In this document: in pieces, positions 27,685 to 36,282 of the stretch
How positions within the stretch are numbered: the stretch's first letter is position 1
Layout of the letters: every line of letters begins with the position of its first letter
Origin: CALBTQ01 sp036725605
GTDB taxonomy: Bacteria > Lernaellota > Lernaellaia > Lernaellales > Lernaellaceae
NCBI GenBank assembly: GCA_036725605.1
Contig: DAIMDW010000007.1
Span: forward strand, 1-64,000
Length of the DNA stretch: 64,000 nt
Direction: 5' to 3'
Translations under genes and position numbers: made by a program
Notes under the pieces: model-generated
The model's database searches: none
Told to the model about the DNA's origin: nothing
The model's input: the letters and a program-made list of their open reading frames with translations, nothing else

Positions 27685-28449
27685 GTGGATATAGCAACTG
27701 TTATCGGCTTGTTGGCGGCTTTCGGTCTGGTTATCGGCTCGCTGGTCATCGGTGGAAACCCGGGCGCTTTCATCAATGTTCCCAGCATATTGATCGTTAT
27801 CGGCGGCACCTTCGGCATTTTGTTCATCAACTGGCCGTTGAGCAACATTCTGAAAATAGGCGGCGTTATTCGCAACGCCTTTTTCTCCAGCCCGACCGAT
27901 TACTCCGGCTTGACCGGCCGCTTGGTCGATTATTCGACCAAAGCCCGCAAAGAGGGCATTCTGGCCCTGGAAAGCGCCAGCGAAGGCGAATCCGACCAGT
28001 TCCTGCGCAAGGGCATTCAGATGGCCGTCGACGGCCTGGAGCCGCAGGTCATTCAATCGTTGCTGGACAAGGAAATCGAAAAACTCGAATCGCGTCACAA
28101 AGGCGGCGCCGATTTGTTTCAGGCGGCGGGCACGTTCGCCCCGGCCATGGGTCTGATCGGCACCCTGATCGGTCTGGTGCAGATGCTCCAGTCGATGGAC
28201 GATCCGTCGTCGATCGGCCCCGCCATGGCCGTCGCGCTGCTGACTACCTTCTACGGCGCGATTATGGCGAACATCATCTTTTTGCCGATCGCCGGTAAAC
28301 TGCGGACGCGCTCCGAGGAAGAGGTTGTATCCAAAGAGCTGATGCTGGAAGGCATTTTGTCGATCTCCGCGGGCGACAATCCGCGTATTCTGGAAGCGAA
28401 ACTGCATGCGTTCCTCGAACCGAAGATGCGCAAGAGCAGCTTCAACTAA
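27685..28449 (+). CDS. motA: Flagellar stator protein MotA/PomA
   Basis: A 254-residue MotA/TolQ/ExbB protein starting at GTG behind AAAGGGG. It has four membrane segments with the large cytoplasmic loop (~50-150) holding the charged segment that contacts FliG (KARKEGILALE). The third and fourth helices carry APAMGLIGTLIG, including the conserved Pro, and YGAIMANIIFLPIA. The length and these motifs look closer to PomA-type (often sodium-driven) stators than to the longer E. coli MotA, but ion choice is not certain. It is the first gene after the sigma54 promoter and is followed at 15 bases by two motB-like genes. Confidence 0.93.
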   Translation: MDIATVIGLLAAFGLVIGSLVIGGNPGAFINVPSILIVIGGTFGILFINWPLSNILKIGGVIRNAFFSSPTDYSGLTGRLVDYSTKARKEGILALESASEGESDQFLRKGIQMAVDGLEPQVIQSLLDKEIEKLESRHKGGADLFQAAGTFAPAMGLIGTLIGLVQMLQSMDDPSSIGPAMAVALLTTFYGAIMANIIFLPIAGKLRTRSEEEVVSKELMLEGILSISAGDNPRILEAKLHAFLEPKMRKSSFN

Positions 28450-28464
28450 TTCGGGGGAAGACCG

Positions 28465-29229
28465 GTGGCGAGGAAGAGCAAAGGAGAAGAGGCAAAAGGT
28501 GACGCCTTTACGGTAATGTTCACCTCTCTCTCCATGATTTTGCTGGCCTTCTTCATTTTGCTCAATTCCATGGCCACCATCGACAGCAAGAAAATCCGCA
28601 AAGCCCTGGGCAGTTTGACCTCGGTTTTTTCCGGCAGCGGGTCCGGCCCGTTGGTGCAGTTCGGCGACGACATCATAACCATCGGCGAGGAATTGGGGCT
28701 GCGGGCGGACGGCCCGGGCAAACTGGCCAAGAAGATCATCGACAAGCAACTGTCGGACGAGGGCGTTACCGAACAAGTGGTGTACGAAATCGACGGCGAC
28801 GACGTGTTGCTCGTCTTTTCCGATCACATCTGCTTCGATTCGGGACAGGCGCATCTCAAGCCCATCATGGATAAAATTCTGGAAACGATCGCCGGCGTGA
28901 TCGTGCATACGCGGGCGCCCACGGTCGTCGAGGGCCACACCGACAGCAATCCGATCAGCACGGCGATTTTTCCCAGCAACTGGGAGCTGTCCACCGCGCG
29001 GGCCGGCGCCGTGGCGCGGCATTTGATCGAAAAACTCAACATTGATCCCGACGAAATCAGTTGCGAAGGGCACGGCGAATTCAAGCCGGTCGCCGACAAT
29101 GCCACGCCCGAGGGGCGGGCGGCGAACCGGCGCGTGGTCATTCGCTTCAAAGGCCTGGCCGCAGAGGAAAAGGGCAAGAAGAAAGACGACAAGAAAAACC
29201 CCGATCCGTTCAAGGATCTCGGATTGTAA
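28465..29229 (+). CDS. MotB-like OmpA-domain protein lacking the ion-binding Asp
   Basis: A 254-residue protein starting at GTG behind GGGGGAAG. It has one N-terminal membrane helix (~15-36), a linker, and an OmpA/MotB peptidoglycan-binding domain (~100-230; VVEGHTDSNPI, NWELSTARAGAV, GRAANRRVVIRF). In stator B subunits the helix holds an essential Asp (F-x-D-L). Here the aligned sequence is MFTSLSMILLAFFILL, with Ser21 (codon 28525-28527) at that place. It should therefore not carry ions itself. It may form a mixed stator with the next gene's product, plug or anchor it, or belong to another complex. It lies between motA and canonical motB, spaced 15 and 14 bases. Confidence 0.85.
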   Translation: MARKSKGEEAKGDAFTVMFTSLSMILLAFFILLNSMATIDSKKIRKALGSLTSVFSGSGSGPLVQFGDDIITIGEELGLRADGPGKLAKKIIDKQLSDEGVTEQVVYEIDGDDVLLVFSDHICFDSGQAHLKPIMDKILETIAGVIVHTRAPTVVEGHTDSNPISTAIFPSNWELSTARAGAVARHLIEKLNIDPDEISCEGHGEFKPVADNATPEGRAANRRVVIRFKGLAAEEKGKKKDDKKNPDPFKDLGL

Positions 29230-29243
29230 AAGGCACACGAACG

Positions 29244-30083
29244 ATGGCGCGCAAAAAAGCACAAGGCGGCGGAAGCGATCCCAACGCGTGGATGGTCACG
29301 TTTTCGGATCTGCTCACGCTGATGCTGACCTTTTTCGTGTTGTTGCTGACCATGTCCAGCCTCGATACGAAAAAGCTGAAGGAAGCCTTCGATTCGTTTC
29401 TGCAAATGGCGGGCACCGAGTCGATCACCGGTCCGCCGTCGCTGGCCAGCGACCAGGCGTCTCCGTACAACTTGTTGCGCAAGACGTTTATCAAAACCCT
29501 CGCCAGTTCCGGCAAGCTGGGCTCCGATCTCGTGGCGGTGCCGGACATGTCGAAAACGGGCGGTTTTCCGGGGATGAAACCGGTGGAGCAAACGCCGGAG
29601 GAAGCCTCGGAGGAAGAGGACAAAAACAAGGACGTCAATGAGGAGCCTCCGCCCGAGGAAATGCCGGGCATGGAGTTCATCGTTCAGGACAACCGATTGA
29701 TCGTGCGTTTTCCGGCCAGCATCACCTTCGCTTCCGGTCGCGCGGACCTGCTGCCCAAGTTTAAGGAAGTGTTGGGCATCCTGGCCGATTCCATTGAAAA
29801 GAATAAAATGAAAGTGTTGGTCGAGGGGCATACGGACAATGTGCCGATCAACACGCTGCAATTCCCCAGCAACTGGGAATTGAGTCTGGCGCGCGGGGCG
29901 CGGGTGGCGCGGTTTTTGGTGGACGAATGCGGCATGCCGGCGGGGGATGTCGCCGCCGCGGGTTATGCGGACCGCCGTGCGATCGCGACCAACAAGACGC
30001 CGGAAGGGCGCGAAAAAAATCGTCGGGTGGATGTCATTCTGTCCGTGCCCGAGGAAAAGAAGCCCGACAAGAAGAAACCATAA
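29244..30083 (+). CDS. motB: Flagellar stator protein MotB/PomB
   Basis: A 279-residue protein. The ATG at 29244 starts the conserved region; the longer upstream open frame only overlaps the previous gene. The membrane helix (WMVTFSDLLTLMLTFFVLLL) keeps the ion-binding Asp22 (codon 29307-29309). A long linker with an acidic segment (~110-135) leads to the OmpA/MotB domain (~140-265; VLVEGHTDNVPI, NWELSLARGARV, GREKNRRVDVIL). It pairs with MotA to make the torque-generating channel anchored to peptidoglycan. The short motif pattern is PomB-like. Confidence 0.92.
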   Translation: MARKKAQGGGSDPNAWMVTFSDLLTLMLTFFVLLLTMSSLDTKKLKEAFDSFLQMAGTESITGPPSLASDQASPYNLLRKTFIKTLASSGKLGSDLVAVPDMSKTGGFPGMKPVEQTPEEASEEEDKNKDVNEEPPPEEMPGMEFIVQDNRLIVRFPASITFASGRADLLPKFKEVLGILADSIEKNKMKVLVEGHTDNVPINTLQFPSNWELSLARGARVARFLVDECGMPAGDVAAAGYADRRAIATNKTPEGREKNRRVDVILSVPEEKKPDKKKP

Positions 30084-30104
30084 ACGTACAGGAGTGCAAC
30101 GCCC

Positions 30105-30614
30105 ATGACTGAACAGGAAACCAACGGACAGGTAGTGGAGAAGAAATCAAGTAAAAAAATGATCTTCATCATTGTCGGCGCCGTGGTCGTGATCGGGGCG
30201 GTGATCGGCATTCTATTTGCAACGGGTATTATCGGTGGCGGCGGCGATGAGGAAATCGATCCCAACGCCGCGGATCCGAACCAGGCGATCAAGCCGGCAA
30301 AACCCGTAAAAGCCATGCCGGCAGTGGCACTTGAGCCATTCGTGGTCAACCTGGCCGACACGGATCAAACGCGTTTTTTGAAAGTGACGATCGTCATTGA
30401 ATTGACGGATGAGAAGTTGGTGGAGCAAGTGGAGCTGGTCAAGAACAACATCCGCGACGCGATCATCAACCTGTTGTCGAGCAAGACCTACATCCAGATT
30501 CGCAACAGCAAGGGCAAACTTCGCTTGAAACAGGAACTGACGCAACGGCTCAACGAGATCTTCCAAACCAACGCGGTCAATGACGTGCTGTTCACCGATT
30601 TCATCGTTTCATAA
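30105..30614 (+). CDS. fliL: Flagellar basal body-associated protein FliL
   Basis: A 169-residue single-pass membrane protein: a short basic cytoplasmic N-terminus, membrane helix ~20-45, a Pro/Asp linker and a periplasmic FliL domain (~75-169) starting ALEPFVVNLADTDQTRFLKVTIVIEL. FliL forms a ring around the stator and improves torque. It lies directly between the stator genes and fliM, the usual position. AGGAG is eight bases before the ATG at 30105. Confidence 0.92.
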   Translation: MTEQETNGQVVEKKSSKKMIFIIVGAVVVIGAVIGILFATGIIGGGGDEEIDPNAADPNQAIKPAKPVKAMPAVALEPFVVNLADTDQTRFLKVTIVIELTDEKLVEQVELVKNNIRDAIINLLSSKTYIQIRNSKGKLRLKQELTQRLNEIFQTNAVNDVLFTDFIVS

Positions 30615-30626
30615 ACGAGAGAGGCC

Positions 30627-31637
30627 ATGGGTCAGGTACTTAGCCAAGACGAAGTGGATGCCCTGCTTAGTGCGGTAAGCACCGGGGAGTTGGAGTCCGC
30701 GATCGAGGACCGGGAGGCCGCGGGCGCGGCCGAGCAGGCGGTCAGCGAAATGCAGACGTCCGTCGAGGTCCGTCCCTACGACCTGACCAGTCAGGATCGC
30801 ATCTTCCGCGGCAAGATGCCGATGCTCGAAGTGATTCACGAAAAGTTCTGCCGCGATTTTCGCAGTGCGCTTTCGATCGAATTGCGCCGCGTGGTCGATG
30901 TGGAAGTCGGCGATATCCGCCTGATCAAATTCAGCGAATTTCTCAACAGCCTGCCGCTGCCCACCTCGATCAACCTGTTCAAGATGGAGCCCTTCCGCGG
31001 CATGGGCGCGATGATCATCGAAAGCAACTTCACCTTCGTGTTGGTCAACATCTATCTGGGCGGTTCGGGCAAGGTGCGCTTCCGCGTGGAAGGACGCGAC
31101 TTCACGTCGATCGAATTGAACATCGTGCGCAAGGTCGTCCTGCTGGCGTTGCAGGAGTTCCAAAAAGCGTGGGATCCGGTCGAGCCGGTGAACATCGGTT
31201 TTCAACGCACCGAGATCAACCCGCAGTTCGTGTCCATCGCGCACCCGACCGAGATCGTGCTGATCGTCGAGAGCAGCGTCGATGTCGAAGGCAACTCGGG
31301 CTTGATTCAGATCGTGTTGCCCTACGCGATGATCGAGCCGATCAAGGAAAAGTTGTCGTCCGGTTTCCTGGGCGAAGGCTCGTCGTACGACGACAAGCTG
31401 TGGCGCAATGTGTTCGAAGGCGCGGTGCGCGAGGCCGATATCGAATTGGTCATGCGCTACGGACAGGCGCAACTGACCATCGGCGAGTTGATCAGTCTGG
31501 AAGAGGGACAGGTACTGCAACTGGAAAAATTCAGCGACGAACCCATGGAGATCTTGGTGGAGGACGTGCTCAAGTACACGGCGGTTCCCGGTGTCGAGCG
31601 CGGATACAAAGCCGCGAAGATCCTCAAATCCGAATAA
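30627..31637 (+). CDS. fliM: Flagellar motor switch protein FliM
   Basis: A 336-residue switch protein of normal length. The N-terminal CheY-P-binding peptide (LSQDEVDALLSAV) is intact, followed by the CheC-like middle domain and a C-terminal SpoA/FliN-like domain ending near residue 330. It forms the C-ring with FliG and FliN and sets rotation direction. It starts 12 bases after fliL behind GAGAGAGG, and is followed at 15 bases by fliN. Confidence 0.96.
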   Translation: MGQVLSQDEVDALLSAVSTGELESAIEDREAAGAAEQAVSEMQTSVEVRPYDLTSQDRIFRGKMPMLEVIHEKFCRDFRSALSIELRRVVDVEVGDIRLIKFSEFLNSLPLPTSINLFKMEPFRGMGAMIIESNFTFVLVNIYLGGSGKVRFRVEGRDFTSIELNIVRKVVLLALQEFQKAWDPVEPVNIGFQRTEINPQFVSIAHPTEIVLIVESSVDVEGNSGLIQIVLPYAMIEPIKEKLSSGFLGEGSSYDDKLWRNVFEGAVREADIELVMRYGQAQLTIGELISLEEGQVLQLEKFSDEPMEILVEDVLKYTAVPGVERGYKAAKILKSE

Positions 31638-31652
31638 ACAAGGGGAAGACCT

Positions 31653-32186
31653 ATGTCGGATGATGACAACATCGTCACTCAAGATGAAATCGACAATTTG
31701 CTGGCCGAGATGAGCGAAGAGAGCGGCGAGCAAAAGAAGGTCAAAGAAAAAGAGGAAGAGCAAAAGGATCCCGCGATGGATCCCGCTGCCTGGGGTCTGT
31801 CCGAAGACGATTTGCAGGCCGAGCAGGAAGCGCCGGCCGCGCCGGCCGCAAAGACTCCGCCGCCGCCGAAAACGAAAGACGTCGAACTGCAGCAATTCGA
31901 CCGCCAGGCGCCCAAGGTGCAGACGCCGCGGGCGTTGGATTTCGTGCTCGATATCCCCTTGATGATCACGGTGGAAGTGGGCCGCAACAAAATGACCATC
32001 GGTGATCTGCTCAACCTCGGCCCGGGCAGCATCGTCGAGTTGACCAAGATGGCCGGCGAACCGCTGGAAATCTTCGTCAACAACAAGTTGGTGGCGCGCG
32101 GCGAGGCGGTGATCGTCAATGAAAAGTTCGGTGTGCGTCTGACCGACGTTATCAGCAAAACCGAACGCATCGAGTCGCTCAAGTAG
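31653..32186 (+). CDS. fliN: Flagellar motor switch protein FliN with FliM-like N-terminal peptide
   Basis: A 177-residue protein. The C-terminal ~80 residues are the SpoA domain (LDIPLMITVEVGRNKMTIGD, then GPGSIVELTKMAGEPLEIFV) typical of FliN. Unusually the N-terminus contains IVTQDEIDNLLAEM, which closely resembles the CheY-binding start of FliM. An acidic/lysine-rich and Ala/Pro-rich linker (~20-90) separates the two. Bacillus FliY carries a comparable N-terminal peptide but also CheC domains, absent here. The protein may give the C-ring extra CheY-P docking sites. GGGGAAG precedes the ATG. Confidence 0.93.
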   Translation: MSDDDNIVTQDEIDNLLAEMSEESGEQKKVKEKEEEQKDPAMDPAAWGLSEDDLQAEQEAPAAPAAKTPPPPKTKDVELQQFDRQAPKVQTPRALDFVLDIPLMITVEVGRNKMTIGDLLNLGPGSIVELTKMAGEPLEIFVNNKLVARGEAVIVNEKFGVRLTDVISKTERIESLK

Positions 32187-32201
32187 CGGGGGAGGCGAAG
32201 G

Positions 32202-33323
32202 ATGCGCTGGCGTTTGACGATTCTTTTCCTGTTGGCCGGCCTGTTGGCGGCGGCGACGGTGTGGGCCGCCGAGCCGGTCATGCTCAAGAGCATGAACTTC
32301 ATCGAGAACGTCGCGGCGTTGCCCGATCAACCCTGCGCCTTCATCGTGCAGGCGCAAAACCGCGCCGGGTACGACAGCGCGAAGGTGTATCGCAAGGGCG
32401 ACGAAGTGCACGTCAATTTGTACAACACCTATGTGCACCCGCCGGTGCGCATTTTCAAAAAACTCGACAACGCCTGCGCCAAGCAGGTGGCGGTGCACCA
32501 GATCAACAAGCAGTTCGTGAAGATGATCATCACCCTCACGCCCGGTTACGACGGAACCAAGGCGCCGTCGTTCACCGAAACGGCGTCGGGGTTGGAAGTT
32601 TACGTCGGCGACAAACCGACGCCGGTCGCCGCGCCGGGCGAAGCGGCCGTGGGCCAACTGCCCGCGCCGATTCCGGAAGAAGCGCGCATCGATCTGGCCG
32701 CGCTGCTCAATCCCGAAGCGAACGCCGATAAGCAAGAGGCGAAAACCGAGGACGCGGCTCCGACCGCGACCGCCGCGCCGCTTGCCGGCGGGGGCGGCGT
32801 CGATTGGTCCGACGCGATCGTCAAGGTGATCGTCGCGCTGAGCGTGACGCTGGCGCTGGTGTTCATCCTGTTCGGTCTGGCCAAGCGGTTCCGTTTGCCG
32901 GCCCGCATCGGCGGCGGCAAGCAGGGGCTGATTCGCGTGGTGCAGACCGCGATGATCGATCTGAAGCATCGCATCGCGGTGGTCGACGTCGCCGGCGAAT
33001 TGATCGTCGTGGCGCTGGCCGGCAACGAAATGAAGATGCTCACCAAGATCGAATCGCCGGAAGCGCGCGAACGGCTGCTGGGCACGATCCCGGTCGAGCC
33101 GGCGCCCAAAAGCGAGCCGGCCTTTGTCGCCGCGCCGAATACGTCCTTCGCCGAGGAAGTCGCCGCGCCGGAACCGGAGAACGTCGAGCCGGTCGCCGCG
33201 GCGGAAAACTTCGACCGGCATTTGCAGAATTATGTACGGCACAACCCGTCTGAGCATACGGTGGTTGAACACCGAACGCTGCGATCGATCAGCGAGCGCG
33301 TCAAGGAACTGAAGCGACTGTAA
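32202..33323 (+). CDS. fliO: FliO-like protein with N-terminal AMIN-like domain
   Basis: A 373-residue protein with a signal peptide ending near VWAAE. The region ~25-135 has the strand pattern of an AMIN domain (periplasmic, peptidoglycan or secretin-associated). A Pro/Ala/Glu linker (~140-200) and one membrane helix (~207-228, IVKVIVALSVTLALVFILFG) lead to a FliO-type cytoplasmic region (RVVQTAMIDLKHRIAVVDVAGELIVVAL) and an acidic tail. FliO helps assemble the FliP/FliQ/FliR export gate. Its position between fliN and fliP supports the call. Canonical FliO is about 100-150 residues, so the large periplasmic domain is the odd feature. Confidence 0.8.
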   Translation: MRWRLTILFLLAGLLAAATVWAAEPVMLKSMNFIENVAALPDQPCAFIVQAQNRAGYDSAKVYRKGDEVHVNLYNTYVHPPVRIFKKLDNACAKQVAVHQINKQFVKMIITLTPGYDGTKAPSFTETASGLEVYVGDKPTPVAAPGEAAVGQLPAPIPEEARIDLAALLNPEANADKQEAKTEDAAPTATAAPLAGGGGVDWSDAIVKVIVALSVTLALVFILFGLAKRFRLPARIGGGKQGLIRVVQTAMIDLKHRIAVVDVAGELIVVALAGNEMKMLTKIESPEARERLLGTIPVEPAPKSEPAFVAAPNTSFAEEVAAPEPENVEPVAAAENFDRHLQNYVRHNPSEHTVVEHRTLRSISERVKELKRL

Positions 33324-33352
33324 CGAAAACGAAAGAAGAAGTTTAAAAAACG

Positions 33353-34117
33353 ATGAGAGTTATCGGCATCATCGTCCTAGGGGTAGTTTTGCTCGGCGTC
33401 GCCGCTCCGGCGCTGGCGCAGCAGCAAAGCGCGCCCCTGGTCGTTCCGCAGGTGACCATCGGAGTCGGCCAGCCCGACTCGCCCGAGCAGGTCTCCACCG
33501 CGGTAAAAATTCTATTGCTGATAACCGTCCTGGCCCTGGTTCCCTCCTTTTTGGTGATGCTCACCAGCTTCACGCGCATCGTCGTCGTGCTCGGTTTCCT
33601 GCGCCAGGCGCTGGGCACCAACCAGACGCCGACCAACCAGATCGTCCTGGGCCTCGCGCTGTTTCTGACCGTCTTCATCATGGCGCCGGTGTGGACGCAG
33701 ATTCACGAAAAGGCCGTCAAGCCGTACATGGCCGAGCAGATCGGCTACGAGGAAGCGTTCACCGAAGCGCTCGCACCGCTGCGTTCGTTCATGCTCAAGC
33801 AGACGCGCGAAAAGGACCTCGCGCTGTTCATGAAGGTCGCGCAACGGCCCAAGCCGCAGACCATTCAGGACGTGCCGACCTGGGTGATCGTGCCGGCGTT
33901 CGTGATCAGCGAACTGAAAACCGCCTTCATGATCGGCTTCATGATCTGGCTGCCGTTTTTGATCGTGGACATGGTCATCGCCTCGGTGCTCATGAGCATG
34001 GGCATGATGATGCTGCCGCCGATCATGATTTCGCTGCCGTTCAAACTGTTGATTTTCGTGCTCGCCGACGGCTGGTACCTGCTGATCGGCAGCCTGATCA
34101 AAAGTTTCTCGGTGTAG
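33353..34117 (+). CDS. fliP: Flagellar export gate protein FliP
   Basis: A 254-residue protein with a signal peptide (cleavage near ALAQ, residue ~24) and four membrane segments. Family sequences include ALVPSFLVMLTSFTRIVVVL and the GMMMLPPIMISLPFKLLIFV end. FliP forms the pentameric core of the flagellar type III export gate with FliQ and FliR. The order fliO-fliP-fliQ-fliR-flhB-flhA is preserved here. Confidence 0.97.
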   Translation: MRVIGIIVLGVVLLGVAAPALAQQQSAPLVVPQVTIGVGQPDSPEQVSTAVKILLLITVLALVPSFLVMLTSFTRIVVVLGFLRQALGTNQTPTNQIVLGLALFLTVFIMAPVWTQIHEKAVKPYMAEQIGYEEAFTEALAPLRSFMLKQTREKDLALFMKVAQRPKPQTIQDVPTWVIVPAFVISELKTAFMIGFMIWLPFLIVDMVIASVLMSMGMMMLPPIMISLPFKLLIFVLADGWYLLIGSLIKSFSV

Positions 34118-34136
34118 CAAGGAGGCAAGCGACCGC

Positions 34137-34406
34137 ATGAACATGGAAATTGTCGCCAACATCGCCCAGCAGGCATTGATGACGGCCTGGAAGGTTTCCT
34201 TTCCGGTGTTGTTGTCGGGCCTGGTGGTCGGTTTGTTGGTCAGTATTTTTCAGGCGGTGACGCAGATCCACGAGATGACCCTCACGTTCATCCCGAAGAT
34301 TCTGGTTGCCGTCGCCACCGTGGCCGTCTATTGGGACGACATGCTGCAAGCGATCGTCAGTTTCACCGTGCACATGTTTTCGCAATGGAACTCATTTTTG
34401 CCGTAG
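34137..34406 (+). CDS. fliQ: Flagellar export gate protein FliQ
   Basis: An 89-residue protein with two membrane helices forming a hairpin. The family sequence VGLLVSIFQAVTQIHEMTLTFIPKI runs across the turn. It starts 19 bases after fliP behind AAGGAGG. FliQ packs around the FliP/FliR core of the export gate. Confidence 0.96.
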   Translation: MNMEIVANIAQQALMTAWKVSFPVLLSGLVVGLLVSIFQAVTQIHEMTLTFIPKILVAVATVAVYWDDMLQAIVSFTVHMFSQWNSFLP

Positions 34407-34413
34407 GACGAAA

Positions 34414-35196
34414 ATGGCTTTGATCAACGTGCCACTTGATGCCGTGCAGCTTTACTTGCTGATCCTCATGCGCATCACCGGTTTGTTCATGACGCTGCCG
34501 GTGTTCGGCGCGGGGGGCATCAACCGCCTGGTGAAGGCGGGGTTGATCGCTTCGTTCACGCTGGCGGTGTTCACCACGATGACGCACAAGCCGGTCGAGC
34601 TGCCGAACTCGGGCCTGGGCTATCTGCTGTGGGCAACGAGTGAACTGATGTTCGGCATGGTCGCGGGTTTTCTGTCCCGCTGGGTGCTCGAGGCGGTGAT
34701 CATCGGCGCGCAGCTCGTCGGTTTTCAGATGGGCTTCGCCATCGCCAACGTGGTCGATCCGGCGACGGGCACGTCGGTCAGCATGATCGCTTCGTTCGAA
34801 TCGCAGGTCGCGTTGCTCGTGTTTCTGGCCAGCGGCGTGTACCGCCTGTTTCTGGAGGCGATCGCGGTCAGCTACCAGGTGGCGCCGTTGGGCGTATTCA
34901 CCATTCAGGCCGGGTACTCGCAGTCGATCGTCGAGGTGATGGGCCAGGCGCTGAAAATGTCGATCACCTTCGCGGGCGCGCCGATCGTCGCGTTGCTGAT
35001 CACCAAACTGGTGCTGGGCATCATGGCGCGCACGGTGCCGCAGATGAACGTGTTTATCGTCGGTTTCCCGCTGACCATCGGTGTGGGTTTTCTCGCCCTG
35101 GCGGCGATGACGCCCTACATGGTGCGCCAGGTGGAAATCGGTTTCGGCGAAGGCTTGCGCCAGATGATGGCGTTTATCAAAGCCGTGGGACCCTAA
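34414..35196 (+). CDS. fliR: Flagellar export gate protein FliR
   Basis: A 260-residue membrane protein with about six membrane segments. ATG 34414, seven bases after fliQ, is the chosen start: the longer upstream frame overlaps fliQ and its extra residues look nothing like FliR. Family pattern includes the LMRITGLFMTLPVFG start, the conserved loop with QMGFAIANVVDPATG and the NVFIVGFPLTIGVG region. It completes the export gate helical core. It is followed at 14 bases by flhB. Confidence 0.95.
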   Translation: MALINVPLDAVQLYLLILMRITGLFMTLPVFGAGGINRLVKAGLIASFTLAVFTTMTHKPVELPNSGLGYLLWATSELMFGMVAGFLSRWVLEAVIIGAQLVGFQMGFAIANVVDPATGTSVSMIASFESQVALLVFLASGVYRLFLEAIAVSYQVAPLGVFTIQAGYSQSIVEVMGQALKMSITFAGAPIVALLITKLVLGIMARTVPQMNVFIVGFPLTIGVGFLALAAMTPYMVRQVEIGFGEGLRQMMAFIKAVGP

Positions 35197-35210
35197 CGAG
35201 GGAGTAACCG

Positions 35211-36281
35211 GTGGCGGAAGGCTCCGATCAGGAAAAAACCGAACCCGCAACTCCACGGAAGCGGGAGAAGGTTCGTGAGCAGGGGAACGTGGCGCAAAGC
35301 CGCGAGATCCCCAGCGCCGTCGTGTTGGCGGTGGCCATGATGGTCTTCACCATGGGCGCCGACTGGCACTGGCAGCGGATACTGGAACTGTTTCAGTATC
35401 CGTTCACGCTGATCGGCCAGTTCGAGGTCAACGCCGAAACCCTGCGCCCGGTGGTGGTCGAAATCGTCTTCCGCATGTTCCTGTTCATGATGCCGCTGAT
35501 GATCGCGGTGCTGGTGATGGGCGTCACGTCCAACCTTGTGCAGGTGGGCATTCTCTACGCGCGCGAGGCGATGACCCCGCAGCTCAGCCGCCTCAATCCG
35601 ATCAGCGGCGCGAAGAACATGATCTCGATCAAGAGCCTGGGCGAAGCGATCAAAAATATGTTCAAGGTCCTGATCCTCAGCGTCGTGGTCTGGACGGTCA
35701 TGGACGATCGCTTCGAGGAACTGCTGAGCATGAACCGCCTCGACGCCCGGGATATCTTCGCCTACCTGATGTACCTGATGTACCAGATCATGCTGCGCAC
35801 GACCATTTTGCTGGTCGTGTTGGGCATTCTCGATTACGCCTTTCAGCGCTGGCAATGGGAGCGACGCAACCGTATGACCAAGGACGAGGTCAAGGACGAA
35901 TACAAACAGATGGAAGGCGATCCGAAAATCAAGGCGCGCATCCGGTCGATCCAGCGCGAGATCGCCATGCGCCGCATGATGGCCGAAGTGCCCAAGGCCG
36001 ACGTGGTGATCACCAACCCCACGCACGTGGCGGTGGCGTTGCGCTACGACCGTTCGGCGTATCCGGCTCCGCGCGTGGTGGCCAAGGGGCGCGGGGTGAT
36101 CGCCGCGAAGATCCGCGAGATCGCCTCGCTCAACGGCGTGCCGATCCTCGAACGCCCCGCCCTGGCGCGCGAACTGTATCGCCTGGTCAAACTCGAACAG
36201 GAAATTCCGCGCGCGTTGTATCAGGCGGTGGCCGAGATCCTGGCCTACGTCTACAACCTGAAAGAGAAACGGAGCGGATGA
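35211..36281 (+). CDS. flhB: Flagellar export switch protein FlhB
   Basis: A 356-residue protein of normal size, starting at GTG behind GAGGGAG. It has four membrane segments and a cytoplasmic autocleaving domain. The cleavage motif NPTH is present at residues 269-272 (codons 36015-36026), at the same numbering as in Salmonella. It controls the switch from rod/hook to filament export. One base separates its stop from flhA. A separate gene for a FlhB C-domain homologue lies at 43413. Confidence 0.96.
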   Translation: MAEGSDQEKTEPATPRKREKVREQGNVAQSREIPSAVVLAVAMMVFTMGADWHWQRILELFQYPFTLIGQFEVNAETLRPVVVEIVFRMFLFMMPLMIAVLVMGVTSNLVQVGILYAREAMTPQLSRLNPISGAKNMISIKSLGEAIKNMFKVLILSVVVWTVMDDRFEELLSMNRLDARDIFAYLMYLMYQIMLRTTILLVVLGILDYAFQRWQWERRNRMTKDEVKDEYKQMEGDPKIKARIRSIQREIAMRRMMAEVPKADVVITNPTHVAVALRYDRSAYPAPRVVAKGRGVIAAKIREIASLNGVPILERPALARELYRLVKLEQEIPRALYQAVAEILAYVYNLKEKRSG

Positions 36282-36282
36282 G

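Noticed and set aside
30609..33272. 887-residue open frame on the minus strand
   Set aside because: It is a shadow of fliM, fliN and fliO. The composition is rich in His, Arg and Gln, typical of antisense reading of GC-rich genes, and it has no domain.
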